Assembly (NCBI GenBank): GCA_012845835.1
Contig: JABAKD010000013.1
Coordinates: 8,781,128-8,845,127, forward strand
Length of the DNA: 64,000 bases
Direction of reading: 5' to 3'
Origin: Undaria pinnatifida
Taxonomy: Eukaryota > Sar > Phaeophyceae > Laminariales > Alariaceae
Part shown: in pieces, positions 22,618 to 33,390 of the stretch
Numbering within the stretch: the first letter of the stretch is position 1
How the letters are laid out: each line of letters starts with the position of its first letter
Translations under genes and position numbers: made by a program
Notes under the pieces: model-generated
Database searches by the model: none
The model's input: only the letters and a program-made list of their open reading frames with translations
Told to the model about the DNA's origin: nothing

Positions 22618-23290
22618 TGTGATCTCCGATCGCGCGTATTGCTGGCTGTGTGTCCTCATTAAGGATATAGGTCGGCGACTCTCCTTGGAACTGCAGTGTA
22701 GCTTGTACCAGGGTCAACAGTATGATGTTAATCAGCCTGTGCGCGGAAACTATAAAACCCGTTTCTGAGGGGGGCAAAACCTGACAGCTGTGGAAGGAAA
22801 TGCATCAGTTTATCAAGTGTATCCTGTAAGTCGTATAACCGGTGAGGGGAGGGCGGAGTTTTTAGCGGCGTGGGGGCCTGGGTTTGAACAAGAGGGAGCG
22901 GGGGGGATGGGGGGGCAACTCAATCTGTGCGCGGAAACTACAAATCCTTCAAGGGGATAAATCTGACGGTTGTGGAAGGAATGCATCAGTTTATCATGTA
23001 TATCCTGTAAGTCGTACAACCAGTGAGGAGAGGGCGGAGTGTTCGAAGGGGTGGGGGGGGTGGGGGGGGGGAGGGATTTCCAACAGCTTTAGATCGCATA
23101 GATGTACGAGCTTGCTATACGCGTGGTGCTGTGTCTAGACGATGGTGCGGGTGGTGGGGAAGGCGGGGGCGTTGGGGGGGGGGGGTATGAATTGGAGCCA
23201 CGGCATGGATGGCTAGAAAGGTAATGAGGTGATATCAACTGCCTGGTAGTGTTTATTACTCACTATATTTACCAAGCATTTTTATAACAT
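22557..23290 (-). repeat. Right G-rich inverted arm
   Basis: Reading the minus strand gives the boxes of the left arm in matching order: AATAAACAC with ATATCACCTCATTACCTTTC, CACCACCCGCACCATCG, C tracts, the CCGTCAGATTTATCCCCTTG and TTTCCGCGCACA boxes, then the CCTATATCCTTAATGAGGAC stretch. The arm is about half as long as the left one, which has extra internal copies. Confidence 0.8.
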
Positions 23291-23609
23291 ACCAAGATCA
23301 CGGCTGATTGCTCATCCCTTTAGAGCCCTGAAACCTCTCCCAAATTCCAAGTAATTTTGTCTTCATAACGGGTTTCCAGCTGTCGAGGCGCTAACCTCGC
23401 ACTTTTTCGTTCTCTTTCTGCCTCCTTATTAATAGGCGTAATTCACATTCAGGGTCACTAAGCAGGTTCTTCTCCCCCCTCCCCACCACCCTATATACGT
23501 GCCTTCATTTTCATCGCAAGAATTTATCTATTTATTCCCTCGCCGACTCTCATCGAATTGCGCCTACGCTGCTATGATAGGCGCTTTCTGTAGTTGACTT
23601 CTTCAATTT

Positions 23610-23750
23610 TTTATTTTTGCAAGTAAACTCAAAAGTCTCACCCACGTGAGGTTCAAACTCCAGAAGCAACTCTTGCAGCATTTGACGGTATGATAACAAC
23701 TACTATTATGTTAATAGTAAACCACCGAGGCGACCGTGACATTTCACCTT
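23610..23750 (-). repeat. tRNA-like SINE head remnant
   Basis: On the minus strand a GTCGCCTCGGTGGTTTACTA-type head is followed about 50-60 bases later by a B-box-like GGAGTTTGAACCTCACGTGG. The body of the long SINE family is absent. It is probably a relative or truncated copy. Confidence 0.5.
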
Positions 23751-23794
23751 TTTCATAACCATGATACGATAAGCAGTACAAGTATGATGTGTAC

Positions 23795-24671
23795 GCATGG
23801 GTGCCGCTCCGGGTAGGGCAGGGCAGCGCTTCGACTTGTTCGATTCAATATCCGATAGAGAGTAAAAACCGTTACCACACAACACACAATCTACGCGTGT
23901 AGAATGTAAAGTAATGCCAAGAGATCGATATAGACTAACAGAAGATTACTTACTTCTGCCGTTTCTTGCGTGAATCCGATTCCGAGCTTCAACATATTTC
24001 GATCGGGTAAATCCGAGCCCACGCAGACTGACCCTCTAGTCTGGCCACGCAGAGACGTTTCGAGCGCGTTTCTTGATGTTTTGACTCAATCAAGCATCCA
24101 GGGCCAGCAAGGGGGTGGCCATGTATGCTGCATGTTCTCTACGTAGCCAATGAGAGGCGCGCAATGAGCCAGCTTCTACTACAACATGCATGATAGTATC
24201 TAGATCCGAGGCTCGCAGACCGACTCTCTCTGTGTGTTTATTTTGATCGTGGAGAGACTTGCTGACGGTATTCTAGGCGTGAAGCAGTGTCGCTGCCTTC
24301 GTCATTCAATTCCTCGAATGTTTTTTTTTTTTTCTTACACTTCTACTTTCCAGCTTCTGGACAAGCCGTGGTCACAGGTGTCGTCCCTTCTTCCCCCCGG
24401 TTCTTGCCTTCAATTTTTATCGCGCATTGGGTGCAGCAATCCCACTGCTCGTCGATTTTTCATCGAGTGTTGCTAACTCACGCTCTCGCGCTTTCTGCAA
24501 GTCAACTTGTGCACAAGAAAAAGTCCCAACGAATTTATACGAGTATGCATTCGGCGGGGCTCGGAACTCACGAAACTGAAATATGCCAGGCTCGAGGATA
24601 ACCTGATACGCCGCCGGGGCGACCGGTTTTATAATGCTGCTACCTGTTGCTATCTGGTAGATGGAGTATTA
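23795..24671 (+). repeat. Duplicated block A, filled by a SINE
   Basis: This block matches 28698-29239 in the same orientation, from GCATGGGTGCC to TATCTGGTAGATGGAGTA. It differs by small indels and by the SINE at 24321-24626, which the other copy lacks. One indel is a ~30-base stretch between two CCGAGC copies. No coding content. Confidence 0.85.
24321..24626 (-). mobile_element. tRNA-headed SINE, minus strand
   Basis: It has the same body as 14567-14873 in reverse: a T run (24321-24333) is the A tail of the minus strand, and the head GGTCGCCCCGGCGGCGTATC lies at the right end. The paralogous block at 28698-29239 shows the empty site, where TCGAATG is followed after a few bases by TAATGCTGCTACC. 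Confidence 0.8.
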
Positions 24672-24799
24672 GTAGTACGCGATAGCACTTTTTTTGCACC
24701 AAAAAATTTGCAGTTAAGAATTTCAGGCTCGAGTTTTAGACGAATATAATAAACACACACAAGTATATTACCTGGTATGGCCTTTTTGTCTGGTCGCTG

Positions 24800-25450
24800 G
24801 TCGCTCATTGGCGGGGGATCATTCACAAAGCAACCATCATTTGTGGACGATAGGGTCCCATCCCACGATCATAATCCATCCACACATACATGTACAACTC
24901 CGACAACCCGGGAACGAACACGGATATATCACCAGGATTGATACCTCCCCGCACAGTGTGGAAATAATCCCCAAACCCACCGACCGGCCGATCTCTGATT
25001 GGCTGGGGGTCGGATATTATAGAACCAGCTCCACCAGGGGACGATAGGGTCCCATCCCCGATCCGGAGGTCATTCTATACCTCTAGAAATTATACAAACC
25101 GGGAAACAAAACCGAGTTCTCTCGGGTTGTCACCGCCCCTCACGGTGTGGAAACCCCAGCTCCGTTGGCTAAAATCGCTGATTGGTTCGAACTCCGCGGC
25201 GCCGCCCCACCCTAGGAGGATGATAGAGGCTCACCAACCAATAGGGGGGAGTTCCGTCCCACACGGGGGAGATAGGGCCCCATCCCCGGTTCAGAAATCC
25301 TCCGAATATCTACAGCTCCAACAACGCGGGAACTATAACGATGATCTCCCGGGTCGATATCTCCCCGCACGCCGTGTCAACCCCGACCCCATTGGCTTAT
25401 CCGTGATTGGCTGGTAGGCTTTGACCCAATAAGCTCCCAATTACTTCGAC
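24800..25450 (+). repeat. Three-copy ~200-base tandem array with CCAAT-like boxes
   Basis: Three diverged copies share GATAGGGTCCCATCCC (GGGTCCCATCCC at 24853 and 25047, GGGCCCCATCCC at 25275), a CGGGAAC or CGGGAAA box, a CCCCGCAC...GTGTGG box and a GATTGGCTGG or GATTGGTT box (24997, 25180, 25405). Spacing is about 190-230 bases. No frame is conserved among the copies. Confidence 0.75.
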
Positions 25451-25479
25451 CGACTCGGGTTTTCTCGCATACTTCCGTA

Positions 25480-25985
25480 CACGGCAAACATTTGCAATGC
25501 GAACGCAATTAGACCAGCTATTTGCATGCTAGGTCACACAAAAAAGCGATTTTAAGCCTATATCTGGTTGGCGTGCCAAGCAAGCACGCTCAAAATGAGG
25601 AGAGAAACACTTGAACAGCAACAACAGCACCGAACGCAATATGAACGGATGAATTAGAGCGATTTGTATCCAGAATTCAGGGCTCCCCGGTTATAAACAC
25701 AATTTCAAACATAAATGAGGTATTCAAAGCCGAACGACATAATAAATGGAAGTAAAAGCCTGGCACAACTCGAGCATAATAACCGTGGAAAAAAGCCTGA
25801 AATGGGGCCAATCCAGTGCGTGTTTGACTCGCGCAATGGTCGAATAATCATGAAGTACTATAATCACCTCTTTGTCGCTTATGCGACACCGAAAAAAAAT
25901 GCTGAACATCCCGTTTTCATTCGCTTATTGGGTAAAAACGTAAGCTCGCTAATATTTTCGCGGGTTTTCTTGCATACTACCTGAG
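25480..25985 (+). repeat. Diverged relative of the 29-33 kb array
   Basis: It has the same box order as the large array in weaker form: CTATTTGCATGCTAGGTCAC, AAGCCTATATCTGGTTGGCG, a CAAGCACGCTCAAAATGAGG block, GAATTAGAGCGAT and a CGCTTATGCGACACCGAAA block. Confidence 0.7.
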
Positions 25986-25989
25986 TAGG

Positions 25990-26460
25990 GCAAAAATTCG
26001 CCATGCGACCGCAATTCGTACAAAGCGCTCGACCTCAGGATAAATCTATGCAGTTGGTACCCAAAGCGTCAAAGGTAAAGCCATTCGGGACGTAAAAGCG
26101 GTCAAATCGTCAGTCCCGGCATACTCACAGCCATATATTTCCCACAACAGATAAGAGCAATGAGCGCCTGCTTCGGCTCGTCACAGGGTGATCTTGAATC
26201 GGAATACCCCCACTGTACTGTTGTAATTGCTGTTGGTTTAGCTTGTCTGAAGAACTGTTCTCGATATTGTATCAGTTTTTTTTTCCATCCCATTTATTAC
26301 CCTTGCACTACTCTCGCCCTCCCCCCCAGTAGTAGTATAACTCAGATCAGGGATCACATAGCGGGCCCTCCTGCCCCCTCCCCACTACGGTACACGCCTT
26401 AATTTTTATCGCGAGAATAATTCAGCATTTTCTCCCCTCGTCGTTTCGCGTCCAATTGTA
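25990..26460. other. Non-genic spacer
   Basis: No feature can be supported apart from sequence near 26330-26450 loosely resembling 23450-23540 (CCTCCCCAC...TTTTTATCGC...AATTTAT/AATAATT...CTCC), which suggests another diverged shared repeat. Confidence 0.35.
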
Positions 26461-26469
26461 CCTACCCAC

Positions 26470-26640
26470 GCTGCTAGGCGTTCTCAGCAGTTAGTTGATC
26501 ATATTTTTGCATTTCTGCATATAACGCCAAATATCGCAACAAACGGTGGTAATTGAACTCAAGGACCAACGCTAGTAGTATCCGAAGGTAACCACTAGAT
26601 AGACCACAGGGGCGACCGGCTCTATATAACTCACTAGAGA
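26470..26640 (-). repeat. tRNA-like SINE head
   Basis: On the minus strand CCGGTCGCCCCTGTGGTCTA then TCTAGTGGTTACC resembles a tRNA 5' half with an A box, and GAGTTCAATTACCACC follows as a B-box-like stretch about 45 bases later. The downstream body differs from the long SINE copies. Confidence 0.55.
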
Positions 26641-26910
26641 TGATCAATCAGCAATCAGCAGTAAGGAGCACGTCAAGTAGGAATTAGCACAAAATTATTT
26701 GTCAGTTACGTACCAACACGACCGCTTTTTCAGTTGACCGCGGCTTTTCGAAGGTAACCACTAGATAGACCACAGGGGCGACCGGCTCTATATAACTCAC
26801 TAGAGATGATCAATCAGCAATCAGCAGTAAGGAGCACGTCAAGTAGGAATCAACACAAAATTATTTGTCAGTTACGTACCAACACGACCGCTTTTCCAGT
26901 TGACCGCGGC
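26583..26910 (+). repeat. 166-base tandem duplication
   Basis: Two near-identical copies (26583-26744, 26749-26910) run from CGAAGGTAACCACTAGATAG to CAGTTGACCGCGGC. Each carries the outer part of the tRNA-like head, so the duplication happened after that SINE inserted. Confidence 0.9.
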
Positions 26911-27052
26911 AAACGACCAAAACAGCAACGGAGATAGAAGAATCACAGCAACAAAGCACACCTTTCACACCGCCTATACTTCTCCATAAAGTCTCTCAGG
27001 GGAAAAAAAACCACCTGCAGATGCGATATCGGGACGAATACATGCCACTTGT

Positions 27053-27150
27053 TTCATAAAAATATTTCAAGGACGTCAGCCGTGAGTTCGACGAATTTCG
27101 GGTCAATACTCATCTTTGCAAGCTGCGTTGTTGGTACTTGTAATATACTA
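27053..27150 (-). repeat. Element-terminus motif, minus copy
   Basis: This is the reverse complement of 22465-22560, including TAGTATATTACAAGTACCAA and CAGCTTGCAAAGATGAG. Confidence 0.8.
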
Positions 27151-27159
27151 AGTGGGTGA

Positions 27160-27770
27160 GTTTTTTCATAGTGGGAGGGGTCATATTGTTTCTTACATGG
27201 ATACCATCTACTACTTACTACGACCTTCGCGTGGCGCAGCTTAACAACAGGAACGATTTTCCCCATTGTTTTCTATGTCGAAAAGTTATTCCCTGTTTTT
27301 TGGTACACCATCCCCATCCGTGCTATGAGTCAGACAAAAAGCGTGCGTGAAATAGAGCATCAGTCAGTGTGTGTGCTCTTACTCGTACCTATATTACTTG
27401 CACGACGAGCACAAACCATGTCGAGATGCCCGAACTGCCACTGTCAAGGACGGGGACGCAGCCACTCATAATGCTGCTGTGTAGCTTTTTCTGGCGCAGT
27501 AATCGTTATCACTACCTCCTCGTTTTAGTCATGCGTGCGCTTGCCACGTCTATATCCATGTACGTACGTACCTACCGAAATTCAATAATTGAATGCGTTA
27601 CTATGATACGTACCGCGGTACCATGGGGAGTTTTTTTACAGAAATATTATTTGTTTTGTGACAAAATATCTTCAAAATATTGCGCCAATTTGGAAATATT
27701 GTCTTGCAAGTTTTATTTTATCAACCTCTCCATACGTCAAGATCCGAAGAACAACTGGAGAGTACGCACT
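27160..27770. other. Non-genic spacer
   Basis: A 152-codon plus frame (27369-27827) has no recognisable content and ends within a repeat. No gene called. Confidence 0.4.
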
Positions 27771-27772
27771 TC

Positions 27773-27985
27773 TCGCGTGTCTCGCTCTGCCTCCATCCGC
27801 GTTCACGTCGAGGTGCGGAACGGATAAGGCAGGGTGAGCGGCGTTGGAGCCGCCCCCCGAAGACAGCGCTCGAACGAAGCGGTTTGACCGAGAAATTTCA
27901 GTTCCCGAGAATTCCGTACAGAGGCCGAGACGAAAAAAACTCCTGACCAAATCCCTGCCCCCTAAAAGAAAAGAATCATTATATA
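27773..27985 (+). repeat. ~210-base direct repeat (pair at 33158-33362)
   Basis: It shares GTCTCGCTC, ATCCGCGTTCACGTCGAGGT, GCTCGAACGAAGC and CTCCTGACCAAATCCCTG-type blocks with 33158-33362 in the same order and orientation. It lies on the left of the satellite-like region, with its partner at the right end. Confidence 0.8.
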
Positions 27986-27989
27986 TGTA

Positions 27990-28697
27990 CAAGGCCTCCG
28001 CTTCGCGGGCGGCTGACGCCGCTCGCTACGCTCGCGCAAGTCAAGGAAAAATGCAAGTAAAAACATATGTTAATGGGGCAGAAAGAAGAGGCCCATGTTT
28101 GGTGCGAACCGCGATTTAATAATGCCAAGAGCTGCTTGTGCAGAGCAAATTGCCCTGTTGTGCTCAGCTGTGCTGTGTGCTCTCTTGTTACCGGTGTTAC
28201 GTTCTGATCGGCAGTATGGGGGTAAATTGCGTGGGGGAAAAAACAGGGGGCCGTGAAAGACCAAATACATGCAGAAAAAGAAAGAAGAGGAAAAGTAGTA
28301 CTCCGTACACAACAACACGCATTATACCCGGTACTGCTCTATTTTCGAAAGAAAGCACACAGCGCAGCGACACAGCACCGCAGCGAAGGGCACGGCACCG
28401 CACCGCACGGCTCCGCACGGCGCTACGCTGCGCTGCTGGGCTATATATAGCCAGACTGATCTGAGCTTGGCGTGCATGTGATCCAACGGCGTAGTATCTG
28501 ATGGTATGTACAAACCTGTAGTAGTACCGGTATGTACTCGTATTGGCGTTTCGTATTTCGAACGAAGCTGGAAAGCAAAGAAAAGCTGGAAAGGTTCCGC
28601 AAGTAATATGGAAGTTGGAGCTCTGAGAGGCCAGGGATGGGCAATCCCTGAGGAAGACAAAATTAAGTAAGTCTATATATATATGTACAAGGGCTCC
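27990..28697. other. Non-genic; GC-rich CGCA-type simple sequence
   Basis: From about 28358 to 28440 the sequence is a degenerate run of CAGCGCAGCGACACAGCACC and similar, ending in TATATATA. The frames over it follow from this composition. Confidence 0.4.
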
Positions 28698-28730
28698 GCA
28701 TGGGTGCCGGCATTCGCTGGCACCCATGCT
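28698..28730. repeat. Perfect-stem hairpin
   Basis: GCATGGGTGCC and GGCACCCATGC pair as an 11-base stem around a ~10-base loop. In the paralogous block at 23795 the second arm is missing. Confidence 0.75.
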
Positions 28731-29239
28731 CCGGGTAGGGCAGGGCAGCACTTCGACTTGTTCGATTCAATACAATTTCCACACAACACATAGTCTACGC
28801 GTGTGGAGTGTAAAGTGATGTCAAGAGATCGATATAGACTAACAGTGGATTACTTACTTCTGCCGTTTCTGGCGTGAATCCGATTCCGAGCCCACGCAGA
28901 CTGACCCTCTAGTCTGGCCACGGAGAGACGTTTCGAGTGCATTTCTAAATGTTTTGACTCAACTACGCATCCAGGGCCAGCAAGGGGGTGGCCATTTATG
29001 CGGCATGTTCTCTGCGTACCCAATGAGAGGCGCGCACTGAGCCAGCTTCTGCTACACCATGCATGATAGTATCTAGATCCAAGGCTCGCAGACCGACTGT
29101 CTGTGTGTGTATATTCTGATCGTGGAGAGACTTGCTGACGGTATTCTAGGCGTGAAACACGGTGTCGCTGCCTTCGTCATTCAATTCCTCGAATGCTATT
29201 GTAATGCTGCTACCTGTTGCTATCTGGTAGATAGAGTAT
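28698..29239 (+). repeat. Duplicated block B, empty of the SINE
   Basis: It matches 23795-24671 and shows the pre-insertion state at 29190-29205, where block A holds a SINE. Confidence 0.85.
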
Positions 29240-32200
29240 GTAAAAAAACGATTTTGAGCCTGTATCAGGTTGCGTGGGAGACCAGTTTGCAAATTATGTC
29301 AATTTGGAAATTATGCCATTTAAAATGCCAGTTGAAAAAACATTTTCCCATGTGTCATTCGTTCAAGCTCTGCAGGCGTTATTTAAAATGCCAGTTGAAA
29401 AAACATTTTCCCATGTGTCATTCGCTCAAGCTCTGCAGACGTTATTTGCATATTAGGTCGTGCAAAAAAACAATTTTGAGCCTACATCAGGTTGACGTGC
29501 AGACCAAGCACGCTCAGAATGAGAAACACTTCTTCCACAGCACCAAACGCAATATAAAAAGACGAATTAGAGCGATCTACTACGAGTATAGCACGCGTTC
29601 TTGTGGACGTATCTTGTTTGTCTTGCAGCCTTTCTAATCTTCTTGCATCGCAATCATCACAACTCCCAGTTTCCCGTGTTTTATTCGTTCAAGCCCTGCA
29701 GACGTCAAGCAAAGCAAACGCAATTTGGCTAGTTGCTTGCATAATAGGTCGCGCAAAAAGTATTGGCTTATTGGGTCAAAGCGTAACTAAGGTCGCAACT
29801 ATTTACCCGGTCGCATTGTGCTTGTTATTTGCATCATACGTCGCGCAAAAGAACGATTTTGAGCCTATATTGGGTTGCCTGGGAGAGGAGTTTGCAAATT
29901 ATGTCAAGTTGGAAATGATGTAATTTAAAACGCCAGTTGAAGAACATTTTCCCATGTTTCATTCGTTCAAGCTCTGCAGACGTTATTTGCATAATAGGTC
30001 GCGCAAAAAAATATCTTGAGCCTATATCAGGTTGACGCGCAGACCAAGCACGCTCCAATTGTTTTATTCGTTCAAGCTCTGCAGACGCTATTTGCATAAT
30101 AGGTCACGCAAAAAAACGATTTTGAGCTTATATCAGGTTGACGTGCAGACCAAGCACGCTCAAAATACTCACCTCGTGGTCGCTTATGCGACCCCGACAA
30201 AAGAGGCTGAAATACTATCAACAGTTTATCACATGGGTTGCCCACGGGCTGCGGTCGTCTGGGCGCCCCCACCGTGCGTAACTCTTGGTTGTCGGCGTTT
30301 TTGCGTTTAGCAAGAAAGTGTCGGGACAGAGCTGACATAACACCGGTAGGGAGAAGGCTTGGGGAGGCGATACACATGTGGGTGTGAAAGGTGGTGTGGT
30401 TGTGATTTGAGCGGGGGGGACGCGGACTGGGGTACATTGTCGAAGACAGCCTTGGAGATGCCTTTCGTAGATGTCGTAGTACACATGTATGAAAAGCACG
30501 CCATCGCTCATGCGTTGGCCCGTTCTCGGATATACATCTGCGGAGTAAATCCCAAATCGTCGCTAATTCTCGCTTATGTCTCTTGCCCCGCGTACGCGTT
30601 CGCGGCAATATCTACTTGTAGGGACTTGTTTGTGGAGGGTGTCCATCTAGAATTTCGCTTCCTCAAATTGTATCCCCGCGTTCGTTCCCGGCCGTAGGGG
30701 CCTTTCGCAGATGTATATACGTGTACGAAAAGCACGTCATCGCTCACTCACGCGTTATTTGTTTTTTTCCTTTTGTAGGTTGTCCGTCGTTGTTGTGCGT
30801 TGTATGGCGTATCCTAGTAGTATTTTATCACTTACCTGGTATTATTTTTTGATGTGCGTATTCACTCGAAGTTATACACATTCTTCGCACCTCGTATCGT
30901 TTGTTTTCCTTTTCCTTTTTATTTCATGGAATTCTTGCCCGCATTATCACCTCTTGATCGCTTATGCGACCCCGAAAAAAGGGGCTGAAATCCAATCAAT
31001 AATTTGTCACATTATTGTTTTCATGTACGTTTTCACCCGAAATTATACACATTCTTCACAACTCCTTTAGTTTGTTTTCGTTTTCATTTTTGCTCCATGG
31101 AATTCTTGCCCGTATTATCACCTCTTCTTGGTCGCTTATGCGACCCCGAAATGAGATGCTGAAAATCCCGATTTCATTCATTCGCCTATTGGGTCAAAGC
31201 CTTACTGACGACCTCGCAATTATTTGCGCGGTCGGTCGCAATTTGGCTAGTTACTTGCATAATAGGTCGCGCAAAAATATTGGTCTATTGGGTCAAAGCC
31301 TAACTAAGCTCGCAATTATTTACGCGGTCGCAATTCGGCTAGTTATTTGCATCATATGTCGCGCAATAAAACGATTTTGAGCCTATATCAGGTTGCCTGG
31401 GAGACCAGTTTGCAAATTATGTCAATTTGGAAATTATGCCATCTAAAATGCCAGTTGAAAAAACATATTCCCATGTTTCGTTCGTTCAAGCTCTGCAGAC
31501 GTTATTTGCATAATAGGTCGCGCAAAAAAACGATTCTGAGCCTACATCAGGTTGACGTGCAGACCAAGCACGCTCAGAATGAGAAACACTTCTTCCACAG
31601 CACCAAACGCAATATAAAAAGACGAATTAGAGGGATCTACTACTGGTATAGCACGCGTTCTTGTGGACGTATCTTGTTTGTCTTGCAGCCTTTCTAATCT
31701 TCTTGCATCGCATTCATCACAACTCCCAATTTCCCGTGTTTTATTCGTTCAAGCCCTGCAAACGTCAAGCAAAGCAAACGCAATTTGGCTAGTTACTGGC
31801 ATAATAGGTCGCGCAAAAAGTATTGGCCTCTTGGGTCAAAGCGTAACTAAGGTCGCAACTGTTTACGCGGTCGCAATTTGGCTAGTTATTTGCATCATAC
31901 GTCGCGCAATAAAACGATTTCGAGCCTATGTCAGGTTGCCTGGGAGAGGAGTTTGCAAATTTTGTCAATTTAGAGATGACGTAATTTAAAACGCCAGTTG
32001 AAAAAACATTTTTCCGTGTTTCATTCGTTCAAGCTCTGCAGACGTTATTTGCTTAATAGGTCGCGCAAAAAAACGATTTTGCGTCTATATCAGGTTGACG
32101 TGCAGACCAAGCACGCTCAGAATGAGAAACACTTCTTCCACAGCACCAAACGCAATATAAAAAGACGAATCAGAGCGATCTACTACGGGTATAGCACGCG

Positions 32201-33050
32201 TTCTTGTGAACGTATCTTGTTCGTCTTGCAGCCTTTCCAATCTTTTTGCATCGCGTTCATCACAACTCCCAATTTCCCGTGTTTTATTCGTTCAAGCTAT
32301 GCAGACGTCAAGCAAAGCAAACGCAAGTGGGCTAGTTACTAGCATAATAGGTCGCGCAAACAGTATTGGCCTCTTGGGTCAAAGCGTAACTAAGGTCGCA
32401 ACTGTTTACGCGGTCGCAATTGTGCTTGTTATTTGCATCATACGTCGCGCAAAAGAACGATTTTGAGCCTATGTCAGGTTGCCTGGTAGAGGAGTTTGCA
32501 AATTATGTCAATTTAGAGATGATGTAGTTGAAAATGCCAGTTGAAGAACATTTTCCCATGTTTCATTCGATCAAGCTCTGCAGACGTTATTTGCATAATA
32601 GGTCGAGCAAAAAACGATTTTGCGTCTATATCAGGTTGACGTGCAGACCAAGCACGCTCCAATTGTTTTATTCGTTCAAGCTCTGCAAACGTTATTTGCA
32701 TAATGGGTCGCGTGAAAAAACGATTTTGCGTCTATATCAGGTTGACGTGCAGACCAAGCACGCTCATAATGAGAAACACTTCCAACAGCACCAAACGTAA
32801 TATAAAAAGACGAATTAGAGGGATCTACTACTGGTATAACACGCGTTCTTGTGAACGTATCTTGCTCGTCTTGCAGCCTTTCTCATCTTCTTGCATCGCA
32901 TTCTTCACAACTTTCCCGTGTTTTATTCGTTCAAGCCCTGCAGACGTCAAGCAAAACAAACGTTTAAGCCCTTCAGACGTCAATCAAGCAAAACAAACGC
33001 TCGAGAGTACACCACCGCAAAGTTCAAAGCTTTAGCAACTACCGTTTGGA
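29240..33050 (+). repeat. Satellite-like array with higher-order structure
   Basis: Short boxes recur many times: CGATTTTGAGCCTATATCAG, GTTGACGTGCAGACCAAGCA, GTTCAAGCTCTGCAGACG, TTATTTGCATAATAGGTCGC and CTTATGCGACCCCGA. Longer blocks repeat as a unit. The GCCTGGGAGA/GCCTGGTAGA box near 31393, 31938 and 32483 gives a period of about 545 bases, with about 600 between 29260 and 29870. Part of 30180-31190 is a variant segment with three CGCTTATGCGACCCCGA copies. Frames of up to ~176 codons over it are by-products of the repeats. Confidence 0.85.
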
Positions 33051-33157
33051 AATGATGCCGATTTTGGAAATCATCACGCTCTGCAGACGCTGCAGACGTC
33101 AAGATACAACCGAAGCCTCGAAATTGCCTCCTCAAAATGCAACATTTTTGCAACGTT

Positions 33158-33362
33158 TCGCTTGTCTCGCTCAGCGTCTATCCGCGTTCACGTCGAGGTG
33201 CAGAATGGATAAGGCAGGGCAAGGTGCGTTGGAGCCTACTCCCGAAGACGGCGCTCGAACGAAGCGATTTGACCGAGAAATTCCAGTTCCTAGAATTCCA
33301 TACTGAGGCCGAGACGGAAAAGCTCCTGACCAAATTCCTGTCCCCTAAAAAAAAAGAGTAAT
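33158..33362 (+). repeat. ~210-base direct repeat, copy 2
   Basis: This is the partner of 27773-27985. It closes the satellite-like region on the right. Confidence 0.8.
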
Positions 33363-33390
33363 TCTAAATATATATACCAGGTATATATAT

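Noticed and set aside
27369-27827. 152-codon frame as a gene
   Set aside because: It has no recognisable domain and runs into a dispersed repeat at its 3' end.
29107-33035. A series of 90-176-codon frames with repeated LCRRYLHNRS-like segments
   Set aside because: They share sequence only because the underlying DNA is a satellite-like array; frames shift between copies and are not maintained.
24800-33050. CRISPR array
   Set aside because: Repeat units are long, diverged and contiguous, with no short identical repeats separated by unique spacers, and the genome is eukaryotic.
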